64,000 bases of DNA from Palsa-504 sp963839095 (lineage in GTDB: Bacteria > Actinomycetota > Actinomycetes > Streptosporangiales > Streptosporangiaceae), in contig CAWIUF010000016.1 in assembly GCA_963839095.1 (NCBI GenBank), positions 1 to 64,000 of the forward strand, written 5' to 3'. This document shows positions 26,353 through 37,284 of this stretch, piece after piece (position 1 is the first letter of the stretch; every line of letters starts with the position of its first letter). The translations under genes were made by a program, and so were the position numbers. The notes below the pieces were generated by a model that made no database searches, had not been told where the DNA came from, and saw only the letters and a program-made list of their open reading frames with translations.

Positions 26353-27146
26353 CGGCCGCGACCGGCCGCGCGCGTACCATGACCCCGGCCCGCGCCCTGC
26401 GCCACGCCATGACGCTGGCCTGGCGCGCGCTCGTCCGGATCAGGCGCAACCCCGAGCAGCTCCTCGACGTCACCCTCCAGCCGATCGTCTTCGTGACCCT
26501 GTTCGTGTTCCTGTTCGGCGGCGCCATCAAGGGCGAGAGCAGGCACACCTACCTGCAGTACGTGCTGCCCGGCATCATGACGATGACGGTGCTGTTCGCC
26601 AGCATGGGCACCGGCATCGGCCTGAACACCGACGTCACCAAGGGGATCTTCGACCGGTTCCGGAGCCTGCCGATCGCCCGGTCGGCCCCGCTGACCGGGA
26701 CGATCATGGGCGATTTCTTCCGCTACCTGATCTCGATCGCGATGGTCTTCGCCTACGGGTCGCTGCTCGGGTTCCGGATCGCCGCCAGCCCGCTGTCGGC
26801 GCTCGCCGCGGCCGGGCTGATGTTCGTCTTCGGCTTCGCCGTCGGCTGGATCTGGGTGCTCCTCGGCCTGTACGTGAAGTCGCCGCAGAGCCTGCAGGGG
26901 TTCGGGTTCATCGTGATGTTCCCGCTCGCGTTCGGCAGCAACGTGTTCATCCAGACCGGCACCCTGCCCGGCTGGCTGCAGGCCTGGGTCCGGGTCAACC
27001 CGGTGACCGAGCTCACCGGCGCCGCCCGCGGCCTGATGCTGGGCGGCCCGGTCGCCACCCCGGCCTGGCATTCCGTCGCCTGGAGTGTCGCCATCACCGC
27101 CGTCTTCGCGCCGCTCGCCGTCCGCCGCTACCGCCGCATCGGCTAA
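26349..27146 (+). CDS. ABC-2 type exporter permease, DrrB-type
   Basis: 265 residues, ATGA overlap with the ATPase gene. It begins with the cytoplasmic leader LAWRALVRIRRNPEQLLDVTLQP and has six hydrophobic segments, with LPGIMTMTVLFASMGTGIGLNTD and RFRSLPIARSAP typical of ABC-2/DrrB proteins. With the upstream ATPase it forms an exporter. No biosynthetic gene is next to it, so self-resistance to a product is not supported. Confidence 0.94.
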   Translation: MTAATGRARTMTPARALRHAMTLAWRALVRIRRNPEQLLDVTLQPIVFVTLFVFLFGGAIKGESRHTYLQYVLPGIMTMTVLFASMGTGIGLNTDVTKGIFDRFRSLPIARSAPLTGTIMGDFFRYLISIAMVFAYGSLLGFRIAASPLSALAAAGLMFVFGFAVGWIWVLLGLYVKSPQSLQGFGFIVMFPLAFGSNVFIQTGTLPGWLQAWVRVNPVTELTGAARGLMLGGPVATPAWHSVAWSVAITAVFAPLAVRRYRRIG

Positions 27147-27230
27147 CCCCCAGTTCAAAACCTTTTTCACCGAACGGGGCCGGCTCATCCCCCCGCCCGC
27201 CCGCCGAGCCCCGGTGGCCCCAGCCGATGA

Positions 27231-27259
27231 CTAGCAATCTAGGTTGCTAGCATGCTAGC
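27231..27259. promoter_or_regulatory. Palindromic operator candidate upstream of the RHH gene
   Basis: CTAGCAA-N6-TTGCTAG (27231-27250) overlaps a perfect palindrome GCTAGCATGCTAGC (27246-27259). Repeated TAGC half-sites 8 bp before the GTG are what ribbon-helix-helix proteins commonly bind cooperatively. Confidence 0.6.
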
Positions 27260-27267
27260 ATCGACTC

Positions 27268-27420
27268 GTGGGCGACGAAGAGGTCAAGCAATTCAACGTG
27301 TACCTGCCGGTCGAGCTGATCAAGCAGGTCAAGTACCGCTCTATCGAGTCGGGCCGGTCTTTGTCGGCGATCGTCGCCGACGCCCTGCGCGCCTATCTCG
27401 ACGACGGAAAGGAATCCTGA
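27268..27420 (+). CDS. Ribbon-helix-helix (CopG/Arc-like) small regulator
   Basis: 50 residues from a GTG. The sequence QFNVYLPVELIKQVKYRSIE, then SGRSLSAIVADALRAYL shows the RHH plan: one basic strand, two helices. No clear ribosome site precedes the GTG, so the message may be leaderless. It ends one base before the next ATG, forming an operon with a VOC protein. RHH proteins are often autorepressors or antitoxins; the partner is not a typical toxin, so it is more likely a regulator of the VOC gene. Confidence 0.82.
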   Translation: MGDEEVKQFNVYLPVELIKQVKYRSIESGRSLSAIVADALRAYLDDGKES

Positions 27421-27421
27421 C

Positions 27422-27766
27422 ATGACCACCGAAGGCATCGAGGCCGTGTTCCTCACGACTCACAACTGGGGCCGGGCGGCCAAGTTCTTCCAGGCCCTGG
27501 GTTTCGAGCTGGAGTTCGCGACCGATCACAGCTCCGGCCAGCTCCGCAACGGCAGCGGCCCTTACGTGTTCATCGCCGAGGTTCCCGCGAGCGAGGAACC
27601 GAGGATGCAGCTCGTGCTGACGGCGGCCGACGCGGACGCGCTGCGTCCCGACCCGGCCGTCGAGGTGATCACCCCGCTCGCGGACACGCACTACGGCACC
27701 CGGGAGATGACCGTCCGCGACCCCGACGGGCGCCAGTGGACCATCCAGGCCCCGGCCGCGAAATGA
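27422..27766 (+). CDS. VOC-superfamily (glyoxalase/bleomycin-resistance-like) protein
   Basis: 114 residues. Paired beta-alpha-beta units: IEAVFLTTHNWGRAAKFFQALGF, GSGPYVFIAEVP, then YGTREMTVRDPDGRQWTIQ with the terminal metal-ligand-type Glu in REMTVRDPDG. VOC proteins bind metals or sequester drugs; the specific reaction is unknown. It follows the RHH regulator and precedes a methyltransferase by 11 nt, so all three may be one transcript. Confidence 0.87.
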   Translation: MTTEGIEAVFLTTHNWGRAAKFFQALGFELEFATDHSSGQLRNGSGPYVFIAEVPASEEPRMQLVLTAADADALRPDPAVEVITPLADTHYGTREMTVRDPDGRQWTIQAPAAK

Positions 27767-27777
27767 AGGAGAACGTC

Positions 27778-28636
27778 ATGCGCCGCCGAGCAGGCCGGGG
27801 CGCCGGACAGCACCGCGGTGCGGACCGCCCTGTGGCGGGCGATGCACGTCCTGGTCGACCCGCCCCCGCACGTGCTCGAGGACGAGCTCGGCCTGCGGCT
27901 GGCGGCTCCCGGCGACGACTGGCGGGCCCGCCCGGACATGCACCCGGACGGCACCCGCGGCTTCCGGGCCGCCATCGTGGCCCGCGCCCGGTTCATCGAG
28001 GACCTGGTCGCCGAGCAAGCCGCCCGCGGCGTCGCCCAGTACGTCCTGCTCGGGGCCGGCCTGGACACCTTCGCCCAGCGCAGGCCGCAGCTCGCCGCCG
28101 GCCTGCGGGTGTTCGAGGTCGACCAGCCCGGCCCGCAGGCCTGGAAGCGGCAGCGGCTGCTCGAGCTGGGCCTCGGCGTTCCCGGCTGGCTGCGGCTGGT
28201 CCCGGTCGACTTCGAGGCGGAGGGGTCCTGGTGGGAGCAGCTGGCCGCGGCTGGCTTCGATCCGGGCCAGCCCGCGGTCGTCGCCTCCGCCGGCGTCACC
28301 ATGTACCTCACCAAGGAGGCCACCGCGGCCACCCTGCGCCAGGTCGCCCGGCTCGCCCCGGGTTCCACGCTGGCGATGACGTTCATGCTCCCGCCCGAGC
28401 TTCTCGACGACCGCGACCGCTCCGGGCTCCAGGCCTCCCGCGACGGCGCCCGCGCCTCCGGAACTCCCTTCATCAGCCTCTACACCCCACCGGAAATGCT
28501 GGCCCGGGCCCGCGAAGCCGGGTTCAGGGACGCCCGCCACGTACCCGGCTCGTCCCTCGCCGACCGCTATTTCGCCGGCCGCCCCGACACTCTGCGCCCG
28601 TCGAGCGGCGAGGACCTGCTCGTCGCCACCACCTGA
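27778..28636 (+). CDS. Leucine carboxyl methyltransferase-like (LCM/TIGR00027) SAM methyltransferase
   Basis: Probable ATG at 27778 (site AAGGAGA), with one extra base a few nucleotides later; the rest reads AEQAGAPDSTAVRTALWRAM onward to 28636, about 285 residues. Signatures: AIVARARFIEDLV, QYVLLGAGLDTFAQR (SAM motif I), RVFEVDQPGPQAWKR and YLTKEAT. This family methylates O-atoms of actinobacterial polyketides or unknown acids. It is third in the RHH-VOC run. Confidence 0.85.
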
Positions 28637-28770
28637 CCCGGCGGCTTAGTCAGCAGGCCCTTCTCTACCCCTGGTAAGAGATCAGGTCTACCCGCCGGCT
28701 GATGCGCGGGCGCCGCGCGGTCGCGACGATGAGGTCATGTCAGTATCCCGATCTCAGCGGAGGCGACGAG

Positions 28771-29283
28771 ATGGTTGATCAGCTGGAGCTGCGGGCCTCG
28801 GACCGCGACCGGCAGCAGGTGGTGGAGCGGCTGCGCGGCGCGCTGGAAGACGGCCGCCTGACGATGGCCGAGTACGTGGACCGGATGGGAGTCGCCTATC
28901 AGGCGGCGACCTACGGTGACCTGGCCCCGCTGTACGCCGATCTGCCGGACCCGGCCCCAGGTCCGGCGCCCGCCGGGCCGGCAACGGCCGTGACGCCGCC
29001 GGCCGGCCCCTCCCGCGTCGGCTACCTGGCCGGATTGCCGCTGATACTCAAGATCCTGTGGACCCTGTGGCTCGTCGCCGTGTCGGTCAACGTGGTCGTC
29101 TGGATCCTGGTCAGGGACCCCGGCGGTCACCTGTCCTACCCCTGGCCGCTCTGGGTGGCCGGCCCGTACGGGGCGGTGCTGTTCGCCCTCTCGGCCAGCG
29201 TCACCCTCTTCCGGCGCCGCCGCGGCCCACCCTGCCCCCGCCCTCCCCAGCCTGACCTCCACCAGGGCCATCGTGCGACCTGA
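28771..29283 (+). CDS. DUF1707 SHOCT-like membrane protein
   Basis: 170 residues from the ATG at 28771, site GGAGGCG. The N-terminal DUF1707 reads LRASDRDRQQVVERLRGALE, then GRLTMAEYVDRMGVAYQAAT. A Pro-rich linker leads to two hydrophobic segments (ILWTLWLVAVSVNVVVWILV; PYGAVLFALSASVTLF). The last 20 or so residues are Pro/Arg-rich and may reflect a 3' frame error. DUF1707 proteins are widespread actinobacterial membrane proteins of unknown function. Confidence 0.85.
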   Translation: MVDQLELRASDRDRQQVVERLRGALEDGRLTMAEYVDRMGVAYQAATYGDLAPLYADLPDPAPGPAPAGPATAVTPPAGPSRVGYLAGLPLILKILWTLWLVAVSVNVVVWILVRDPGGHLSYPWPLWVAGPYGAVLFALSASVTLFRRRRGPPCPRPPQPDLHQGHRAT

Positions 29284-29294
29284 GTCGCCCAGGC

Positions 29295-30410
29295 TCACGC
29301 CCCGGGGGCGCCGGTGAGCCACGGCCACAGGCCGCCGCCCCGGTGCGCCGCGCTCAGCGCGGCCCGGCCGAGCTCGGCGAAGCACTCGGACGGCGTCCCG
29401 TCCTCGTCCCGCCAGGACCACAGCCGGGTCGTCGTCAGCCGCAGCCGGTGCTCCTCGGTCGTGCCGATCGCCCCGTGCAACTGGTGCGCGATCGCGGCCA
29501 CGATCCCCGCGCCCTGGCTGGCCTGGCCCTTGGCCGCGAGAACGGCAGAGACCGCGCCCCCTGCCCCCACGCCCGGCCCGGTCACGACGGCGGCCTGCGT
29601 CGCCGCGGTGATCAGCGCGACCTCGCCGGCCATCCGGGCGATCTCCTGCTGGACGACCGGGAACCGGGCCAGCGCCCGGCCGAACTGCTCCCGCTCGTTC
29701 ACGTACGCCACGGTGAGGTCGAGCGCCCGCTGGGCCGCCCCCGCGATCAGCAGCGACCGGAACAGCCGCAGCAGGTCCCGGGCATAGTCCGCCGTGCCCG
29801 CCGGGACCACATGGAACTCGGCCTCCGCGCCCAGCTCCACCTCGTCCCGCGGCTCGCCGGCCAGGTTCCGCCCGGCCTGGACCCGGACCGCCCGGCTGGC
29901 CACCGCCAGCCATCCGCCGCCGCTCCGGGCGCCGGAGACCAGGGCACCGCTGTTCGGGTAACCGCTGGCCGGCGCGCCGGTGTCCGGGTCCGTATCGCCC
30001 GGATCGGCGCCGACGGCCACCGTCGTGGCCCAGCGGCCGTACGGCACCCGCCGCAGCGCGACGTCGGGGTCGGCCGCGACGGCCAGCGTGAGCGGCCCGG
30101 CCGGGATATCCAGCCCCGCCCGCGCCAGCACCATCGCGGCCGCGAGCGTCTCGGCCAGCGGCACCGGGGCGGCCGCGGCCCCCGCCGCGATCGCGATGTC
30201 GGCCGCCGCGGCCAGGTCACCGCCGCTTCCGCCGGCCTCCTCGGGCGATCCGACCAGCGTCAGGCCGGTGTCCTCGAGCGCCTGCCACAGCGTCTGCCAC
30301 GAGGCCGCGTCCCAGCTGTCCCCGGACGCGGCGGCCACCCGTTCGGTCGTGCAGTGCTCGTTGAGCAGGTCCGCGATGGTGGTGCGCAGGAGTTCCTGCT
30401 CGGCGGTCAT
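29295..30410 (-). CDS. Acyl-CoA dehydrogenase, second (shorter) subunit of a pair
   Basis: 371 residues; the ATG overlaps the stop of the upstream dehydrogenase. N-terminal helix domain LRTTIADLLNEHCTTERVAA, a reduced middle domain, and the C-terminal helices NEREQFGRALARFPVVQQEIARMA and LHGAIGTTEEHRL. The catalytic base is not obvious. Adjacent pairs in which one subunit is divergent form alpha2-beta2 heterotetramers in actinobacterial steroid and fatty-acid catabolism (FadE26/27 and FadE28/29 type). That assembly is inferred from organisation, and the substrate is unknown. Confidence 0.88.
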   Translation of the reverse strand: MTAEQELLRTTIADLLNEHCTTERVAAASGDSWDAASWQTLWQALEDTGLTLVGSPEEAGGSGGDLAAAADIAIAAGAAAAPVPLAETLAAAMVLARAGLDIPAGPLTLAVAADPDVALRRVPYGRWATTVAVGADPGDTDPDTGAPASGYPNSGALVSGARSGGGWLAVASRAVRVQAGRNLAGEPRDEVELGAEAEFHVVPAGTADYARDLLRLFRSLLIAGAAQRALDLTVAYVNEREQFGRALARFPVVQQEIARMAGEVALITAATQAAVVTGPGVGAGGAVSAVLAAKGQASQGAGIVAAIAHQLHGAIGTTEEHRLRLTTTRLWSWRDEDGTPSECFAELGRAALSAAHRGGGLWPWLTGAPGA

Positions 30411-31612
30411 CGAAGCCCCAGCGCCCGCGCGACGATGCCCCGCAGGATCTCGTTGGTCCCGCCGCGCAGCGTGAAGCCGGGCGCGTGCAGCACCGCGTGG
30501 GCCAGCATCCCGGCCATCCCGCCGTCGTCCGGATCGGGCTCGGCCGCCGTCAGCATCCTGGCCACGTCGATGATCTCGCTCTCCAGCCGCGTCCCGACAT
30601 CCTTGACCAGCGCGGCCGCGATCTCCGGGGTCTCGCCGCCGGACAGCGCCCCGGCCACCGCGAGCGACATCTGGCGGCACGCCCACAACCGCGAGGTGAC
30701 CTGCCCGAGCGCCTCAGCCGCCCGTGCATCGCCGTACCGCCCTCCGCCGTACTGCCCGCTGCTGTGCTGCCCTCCGCTGGCCCGGGCCGCGAGCTCGCCG
30801 GCCAGCATGTCCAGCAGCACGAACGTGGACAGCAGCCGCTCCGGGCCGCTCCGCTCGTAGGCCAGCTCCGAGGTCACCTGGGCCCAGCCGTCGCCGATCG
30901 TGCCCACCACCTGCTCGTCGGGCACGAACACCTCGTCCAGCACCACCTCGTTGAAGTGGTGCTCCCCGGTCATCGAGACGATCGGCCGGATCGTGACCCC
31001 CGGCTGGTCCAGCTCGATCAGCAGCTGGCTGAGGCCGACGTGCCGCTGCCGCCCGTCGGCCGGCCCGGTCCGCAGCAGCGCGATGAACGCCCGCGCGCGG
31101 TGGGCGCCGCTGGTCCAGATCTTCGTGCCTGACACCCGCCAGCCGCCGTCGGCCCGGGTGCCCGCGGTCCTGACCGCGGCCAGGTCCGAGCCCGCGTCCG
31201 GCTCGGACAGCCCGATGGCGAAGTAGCACTCGCCCCGGGCGATGGCCGGCAGGTACCGGCGCTTGAGCGTCTCGTTGCCGTACCGCAGCAGGTTCGGCAC
31301 GATCTGCCGGTCGGAGACCCAGTGCGCCGCGACCGGCGCCCCGGCCGCCAGCACCTCCTCCACCACGACGTAGCGTTCCAGCGCCGAGCGGCCCGGGCCG
31401 CCGTATTCCGGCGGTACCGTCATGCCGACCCAGCCGCGGGCGGCCAGCCGGCGGCTGAACGCCTCGTCCCAGCCGGACAGCCAGGCGTCGCAGGCGGGAA
31501 CGAAGCGCCCCGCCGCCCGCTCCCCGGCCAGGAAAGCCCGGACCTCCGCCCGCAGCTCCCCGGTCGCGGCGGGCAGCGGCCGGGCCGGCGGGAGGAGCGC
31601 GCCGCTCCGCAT
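30407..31612 (-). CDS. Acyl-CoA dehydrogenase, first subunit of a pair
   Basis: 401 residues from the ATG at 31612, site GGAGG. ACAD features: RGWVGMTVPPEYGGPG, ECYFAIGLSEPDAGSDLAAV, KIWTSGAHRA, and the C-terminal GGTNEILRGIVARALGLR (FAD/dimer interface). ELAYERSGPERL lies where several families hold a catalytic Glu. An insertion ASGGQHSSGQYGGGRYG is low-complexity. It oxidises an acyl-CoA alpha-beta bond together with the overlapping second subunit. Confidence 0.92.
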   Translation of the reverse strand: MRSGALLPPARPLPAATGELRAEVRAFLAGERAAGRFVPACDAWLSGWDEAFSRRLAARGWVGMTVPPEYGGPGRSALERYVVVEEVLAAGAPVAAHWVSDRQIVPNLLRYGNETLKRRYLPAIARGECYFAIGLSEPDAGSDLAAVRTAGTRADGGWRVSGTKIWTSGAHRARAFIALLRTGPADGRQRHVGLSQLLIELDQPGVTIRPIVSMTGEHHFNEVVLDEVFVPDEQVVGTIGDGWAQVTSELAYERSGPERLLSTFVLLDMLAGELAARASGGQHSSGQYGGGRYGDARAAEALGQVTSRLWACRQMSLAVAGALSGGETPEIAAALVKDVGTRLESEIIDVARMLTAAEPDPDDGGMAGMLAHAVLHAPGFTLRGGTNEILRGIVARALGLR

Positions 31613-31856
31613 GGTCCGCCTCCCTCCGCCCCGATGATCGAGCCCCATTCTGTCAGAGGCACCCCGGCGCCCCCGGATCACCTGGGGACCGCCCGCCACT
31701 TCAGCTTCCGTCCGGTCCGGGCTCGTTCACGGAGTGTTGCCCGGAAAGTCACCCCTGGTTAGAACGCTTTTCATCGCCCTACCATGTGGCGTAGGTCCCG
31801 GACGTTTCTCCGCCGCTCCCAGTTCACCGGTCCGGGTGAAACGAGAGGTGATCACA

Positions 31857-33821
<1,965 letters not shown>

Positions 33822-33859
33822 CCCGCCCATTCCCGCCCACACGGCCACGCCGTCCAACC

Positions 33860-33970
33860 GCGCCGCCGCCCCGCCGCCCAGCTGCCCAGCAGCCGCCCGC
33901 CGCCCCAGCAGCCGCCCCGCCGCCCCGAGCAGCCGCCCGCTGTCCCGAGCAGCCGCCCCGCCGCCCCGTC
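33860..33970. repeat. Imperfect CAG/CCG-rich tandem repeat
   Basis: Variants of AGCAGCCGCCCCGCCGCCCC recur about five times between the GH15 stop and the hairpin. Noncoding as far as can be seen. Confidence 0.7.
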
Positions 33971-34014
33971 ACCCCGAAATCCAACCCCACCCGCCCCTCC
34001 TGCACCATTTCAAG

Positions 34015-34068
34015 TCAGTGGTTGTGACGCCCTACCGAATAGAGGCGTTAGGGTGCCACAACCACTGA
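34015..34068. terminator. Bidirectional hairpin between convergent genes
   Basis: TCAGTGGTTGTG (34015-34026) pairs perfectly with CACAACCACTGA (34057-34068), and an inner CCCTA/TAGGG extends the stem past two mismatches. It begins 2 nt past the stop of the ABC1 gene on the minus strand and follows the GH15 gene on the plus strand. Confidence 0.75.
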
Positions 34069-34069
34069 A

Positions 34070-35502
34070 TTATAGAGACGGCTCCGGAGCCGCTTCCGGA
34101 GCCGCAACCGGAGCCGGGGGATCGTCGAAGTAGCCCGGCATCCACCTGAGCACCTCGGCCCGGAACGGGCCCTCGCACTCGAGCTGGCACAGCACCCCGA
34201 TGCCGGCCGTGGACACCCGGTGGATGAGCACGTAGGACGGCGGCAGGTTGAACTGCCGGGTGATGTTGGTGGCCCGCATGTCGGTGACCCGGCTGGCTTC
34301 CTCGCGCATCCACTCGCGGCTGAACTTGAAGCAGTCCACCTTGGACGGCTCGGCCAGCGGCGCCAGGAACGCGCGCAGCGCGTCCAGGTCGACGGCGATC
34401 CCGGGCCGCAGGAACCCGTTCTCGCGCAGCTCGGCCTCGACCGCTCCGATATCCCCGTCGTCGTCATGCATGATCCGCAGCAGCCGGCCGAACAACGGCG
34501 GCAGCCCGCCCGGCAGCCGGTCCACCGCGCCGAAGTCCAGCACCCCCAGGCGGCCGTCGTCGAGCAGCCGGAAGTTCCCCGGGTGCGGGTCCGCGTGCAG
34601 CAGCCCGGCCCGCGAAGGACCAGAAAACAGGAACCGAACGAGCAGGATGCCGGCCCGGTTGCGCTCCTCCTGGCTGCCGTCGCTAATCACCCTCGACAGC
34701 GGGGTCCCGTCCATCCACTCGGAGACCAGTACCTGGTCGGTGCCCAGCACCACGTTCGGCACGTAGATGTCCGGGTCGCCCGCGTAGGCATCGGCGAACA
34801 TCTGCTGGGACATCGCCTCGAGCTCGTAGTTGAGCTCCTCGGCTACCCGGTCCTTCAGCTCCTCGAGCAGCGGCTTGACGTCCAGCCCGGGCATCAGCAG
34901 GCCGAACAGCCGCCCGGCCCGGGCCAGCTGGTTGAAGTCGCCGATCAGCGCGCGGCCCGCGCCCGGGTACTGGATCTTCACCGCGACCCGGCGTCCGTCC
35001 TTCCAGACGGCCTCGTGCACCTGGCCGATGGACGCCGCCGCCGCGGGGGTGTCGCTGAACTCGGTGAAGTTGTCCCGCCAGTCCTCGCCCAGCTCCCTGG
35101 CCAGCACCTGGTGCACCGTGCGGGCGGGCAGCGGCGGCGCGGATTCCTGCAGCTTGGTCAGCGTGGCCCGGTAGGGGCCCGCGAGCTCGGGCGGCAGCGC
35201 CGCCTCGAAGATCGACAGCGCCTGGCCGAGCTTCATGGCGCCGCCCTTGAGCTCGCCCAGGACACGGAAGATCTGGTCGGCGGTGCGCTGCTGGATCTCC
35301 TGCGCGACGATCTCGGCGGCCGGCCGCCGATCCGCTTGCCGACCCCGAGGGCCGTCCGGCCCGCCAGCCCGATCGGGAGCCTGGCGATCTTGGCCGCCCT
35401 GGCCACCGGGTTCTGCGGCACATTGCGAGCCGCCCGGGCGGCCGGCTCTGGTGGCACGTCCTTAGCTGCCCTGGTCACCGGGTCCTCAGGCGCGTCACTC
35501 AC
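34070..35502 (-). CDS. ABC1/UbiB (AarF) family atypical kinase (one frame break)
   Basis: About 477 residues from a GTG at 35502, site AGAAGGG. A break near 35328 joins LGVGKRIGG to AEIVAQEIQQRTADQIFRVLG. Family signatures: the KxGQ motif GGAMKLGQALSIF, AAASIGQVHEAVWKDGR, VAVKIQYPG, the catalytic-loop LLHADPHPGNF and LDFGAVDRL. UbiB-type kinases bind ATP and influence isoprenoid-quinone or lipid metabolism; in bacteria without ubiquinone the role is less clear. It stands alone, ending in a strong hairpin. Confidence 0.9.
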
Positions 35503-35602
35503 CCTTCTATTGTCCCGTATCCCGCGGCACCGCCGGCCCGCCCCAGGGGGTCGTCCCTGACGCTCTTGACATGTGACCATATCGGTCACCTATTTTCCTG
35601 GT

Positions 35603-37227
35603 ATGGATCCGGTATTCAGAGCGCTGGCCGACCCGACCCGCCGAGGGCTGCTGGACGAGCTCTTCCGGGAGGACGGGCAAACCCTGTCAGCCCTGGAACG
35701 GCGGCTGACCATGAGCCGTTTCGGCGTGATGAAGCACCTCAAGGTGCTGGCGGAAGCCGGGCTGATCACCACCCGCCGCCAGGGCCGGGAGAAGCTGCAC
35801 TACCTCAACCCGGTCCCGATCCGCCTGATCCACGACCGCTGGGTCGGCAAGTACGCCCAGCCCTGGACCTCGATGATGAACCCGGTTATGCCCAGCCTGG
35901 AGGAGAGCGCGATGCGCAAGGTGTTCGAGATCTACATCAAGGCGACGCCGGAGCGGCTGTGGGAGGCGATGACCGACAGCCAGCTGCGGGCGAAGTACAA
36001 CTTCGGGGTGGGCGTCACCTCCGACTGGTCGCCGGGCTCGTCCTACCGGTCGTTCCACCCGCTGTCGCCGGATCCCCTGGTGGAAGGGGAGAACCTCGAG
36101 GTCGATCCGCCCCGGCGGCTGGTCCAGAGCTTCCGCGCGCGCTGGGACGACGCGGTCCGGGCCGCGGGGACATCCCGGGTGACCTGGGAGCTGAGCCGGC
36201 CGCCGGCGCCTGCCGGCTCACCGTCACCCACGACGACCTAGCCGGTGACGCCCGGCCCGAGCTCTACGGCAGCTGGCCGGTCATCCTCTCGGGCCTCAAG
36301 ACGTTCCTCGAGACCGGGCAGGAACTGGCCGCGCCGGGCCCCCAGGGCACGCTGGCCGACAAGATCGCCCAGCTCCTCGAGGCCCAGGCGGACGAACTGC
36401 TCTCCGCCGCGGGCCAGGCACCCGGCTCCGGCCAGGTCATCGAGCTCCTCAAGCGGGCCGTCGACCGTGATCCGGGCAACGTCCAGGCCCGCTACCAGCT
36501 GGGGGTCGCGCTCAGCCAGGCCGCCGACTACGAGGCGGCGATCGCGGAACTGCGTACCGCGCTCGCGCTGGAGCCGGATCTTCCCGAAGGCTGGCGGGAG
36601 CTTGGCGTGGCGCTCAGCCGATCGGGCCAGCTCGCCCCGGCCGAAGACGCCTTCCGCCGGTCCCTGGAACTGGACGACGGCCAGGCCGAGACCTGGTCCA
36701 ACCTCGGCGGTCTCCGGCGGCGGATGGCCCGTTCCCCGGGCGCGGGCGCGGACCCGCCGTTCGACTGGGCCATGCTGCGCGAAGCGCGGGTCGCCTACCA
36801 TCATGCGGGCAAGCTCCTCGACCACGATACGTACGCGCTCGTCAACGAGGCGCGGGTGGACCTGCTGCTGTCGGCGCAGGAACCGGCCGGCCGCCCGGCG
36901 ATCCTGGCCCGGCTGGCCAAGCTCGAGCACCTGGCCCGGTACGAGGCCTACCCGGACGCCCCGGAACGCCGCGATCCGTGGAAGGGATTCGACCTCGCCG
37001 ACACGCTGCTGCTGACCGGGCGCACCGACGAGGGCCTGGCCGAGCTGCGCTCGGCCATCGAGCTGGTCGACCCCCTGGACCGCGCGGCCACCCTGACGTC
37101 CGTCATCGCCCCGCTCCAGGATTTCCTGCTGGCCGGCGTGCTCGCCGGGCCGGCCGCCGACGGCGTGCGCGCCGCGATCGATCTCTGCGCCCAGGCGATC
37201 GGGCCGGCCCGGCCGGCGCCGGCGTAG
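35603..37227 (+). CDS. ArsR-type HTH / SRPBCC (AHSA1-like) / TPR fusion protein (one frame break)
   Basis: From ATG 35603: winged helix DPVFRALADPTRRGLLDELF and MSRFGVMKHLKVLAEAGLI (residues 1-95), then an AHSA1-like SRPBCC domain (VFEIYIKATPERLWEAMTD; DPPRRLVQSF). A one-base break near 36200 is followed by CRLTVTHDDLAGDA and YGSWPVILSGLKTFLETGQEL, the normal end of the SRPBCC domain. The same frame continues, with no stop or credible new start, into TPR units (NVQARYQLGVALSQAADYEA; GWRELGVALSRSGQLAPAED) and a helical C-terminus to 37227. About 541 residues. ArsR-SRPBCC fusions are known; the added TPR half is unusual. Ligand unknown. Confidence 0.8.
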
Positions 37228-37284
37228 GTTTATTACCGGCCATACCGGCGCCGGGCCGCTCACGTCAGCAAAGGCGGATAAGTC

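Noticed and set aside
25399..27146. DrrAB-type exporter as resistance for a local antibiotic cluster
   Set aside because: No polyketide, peptide-synthetase or tailoring genes in the window.
27268..27766. RHH-VOC pair as a toxin-antitoxin system
   Set aside because: The partner is a VOC protein of normal length, not a RelE/PIN-type toxin; a regulator-enzyme operon is simpler.
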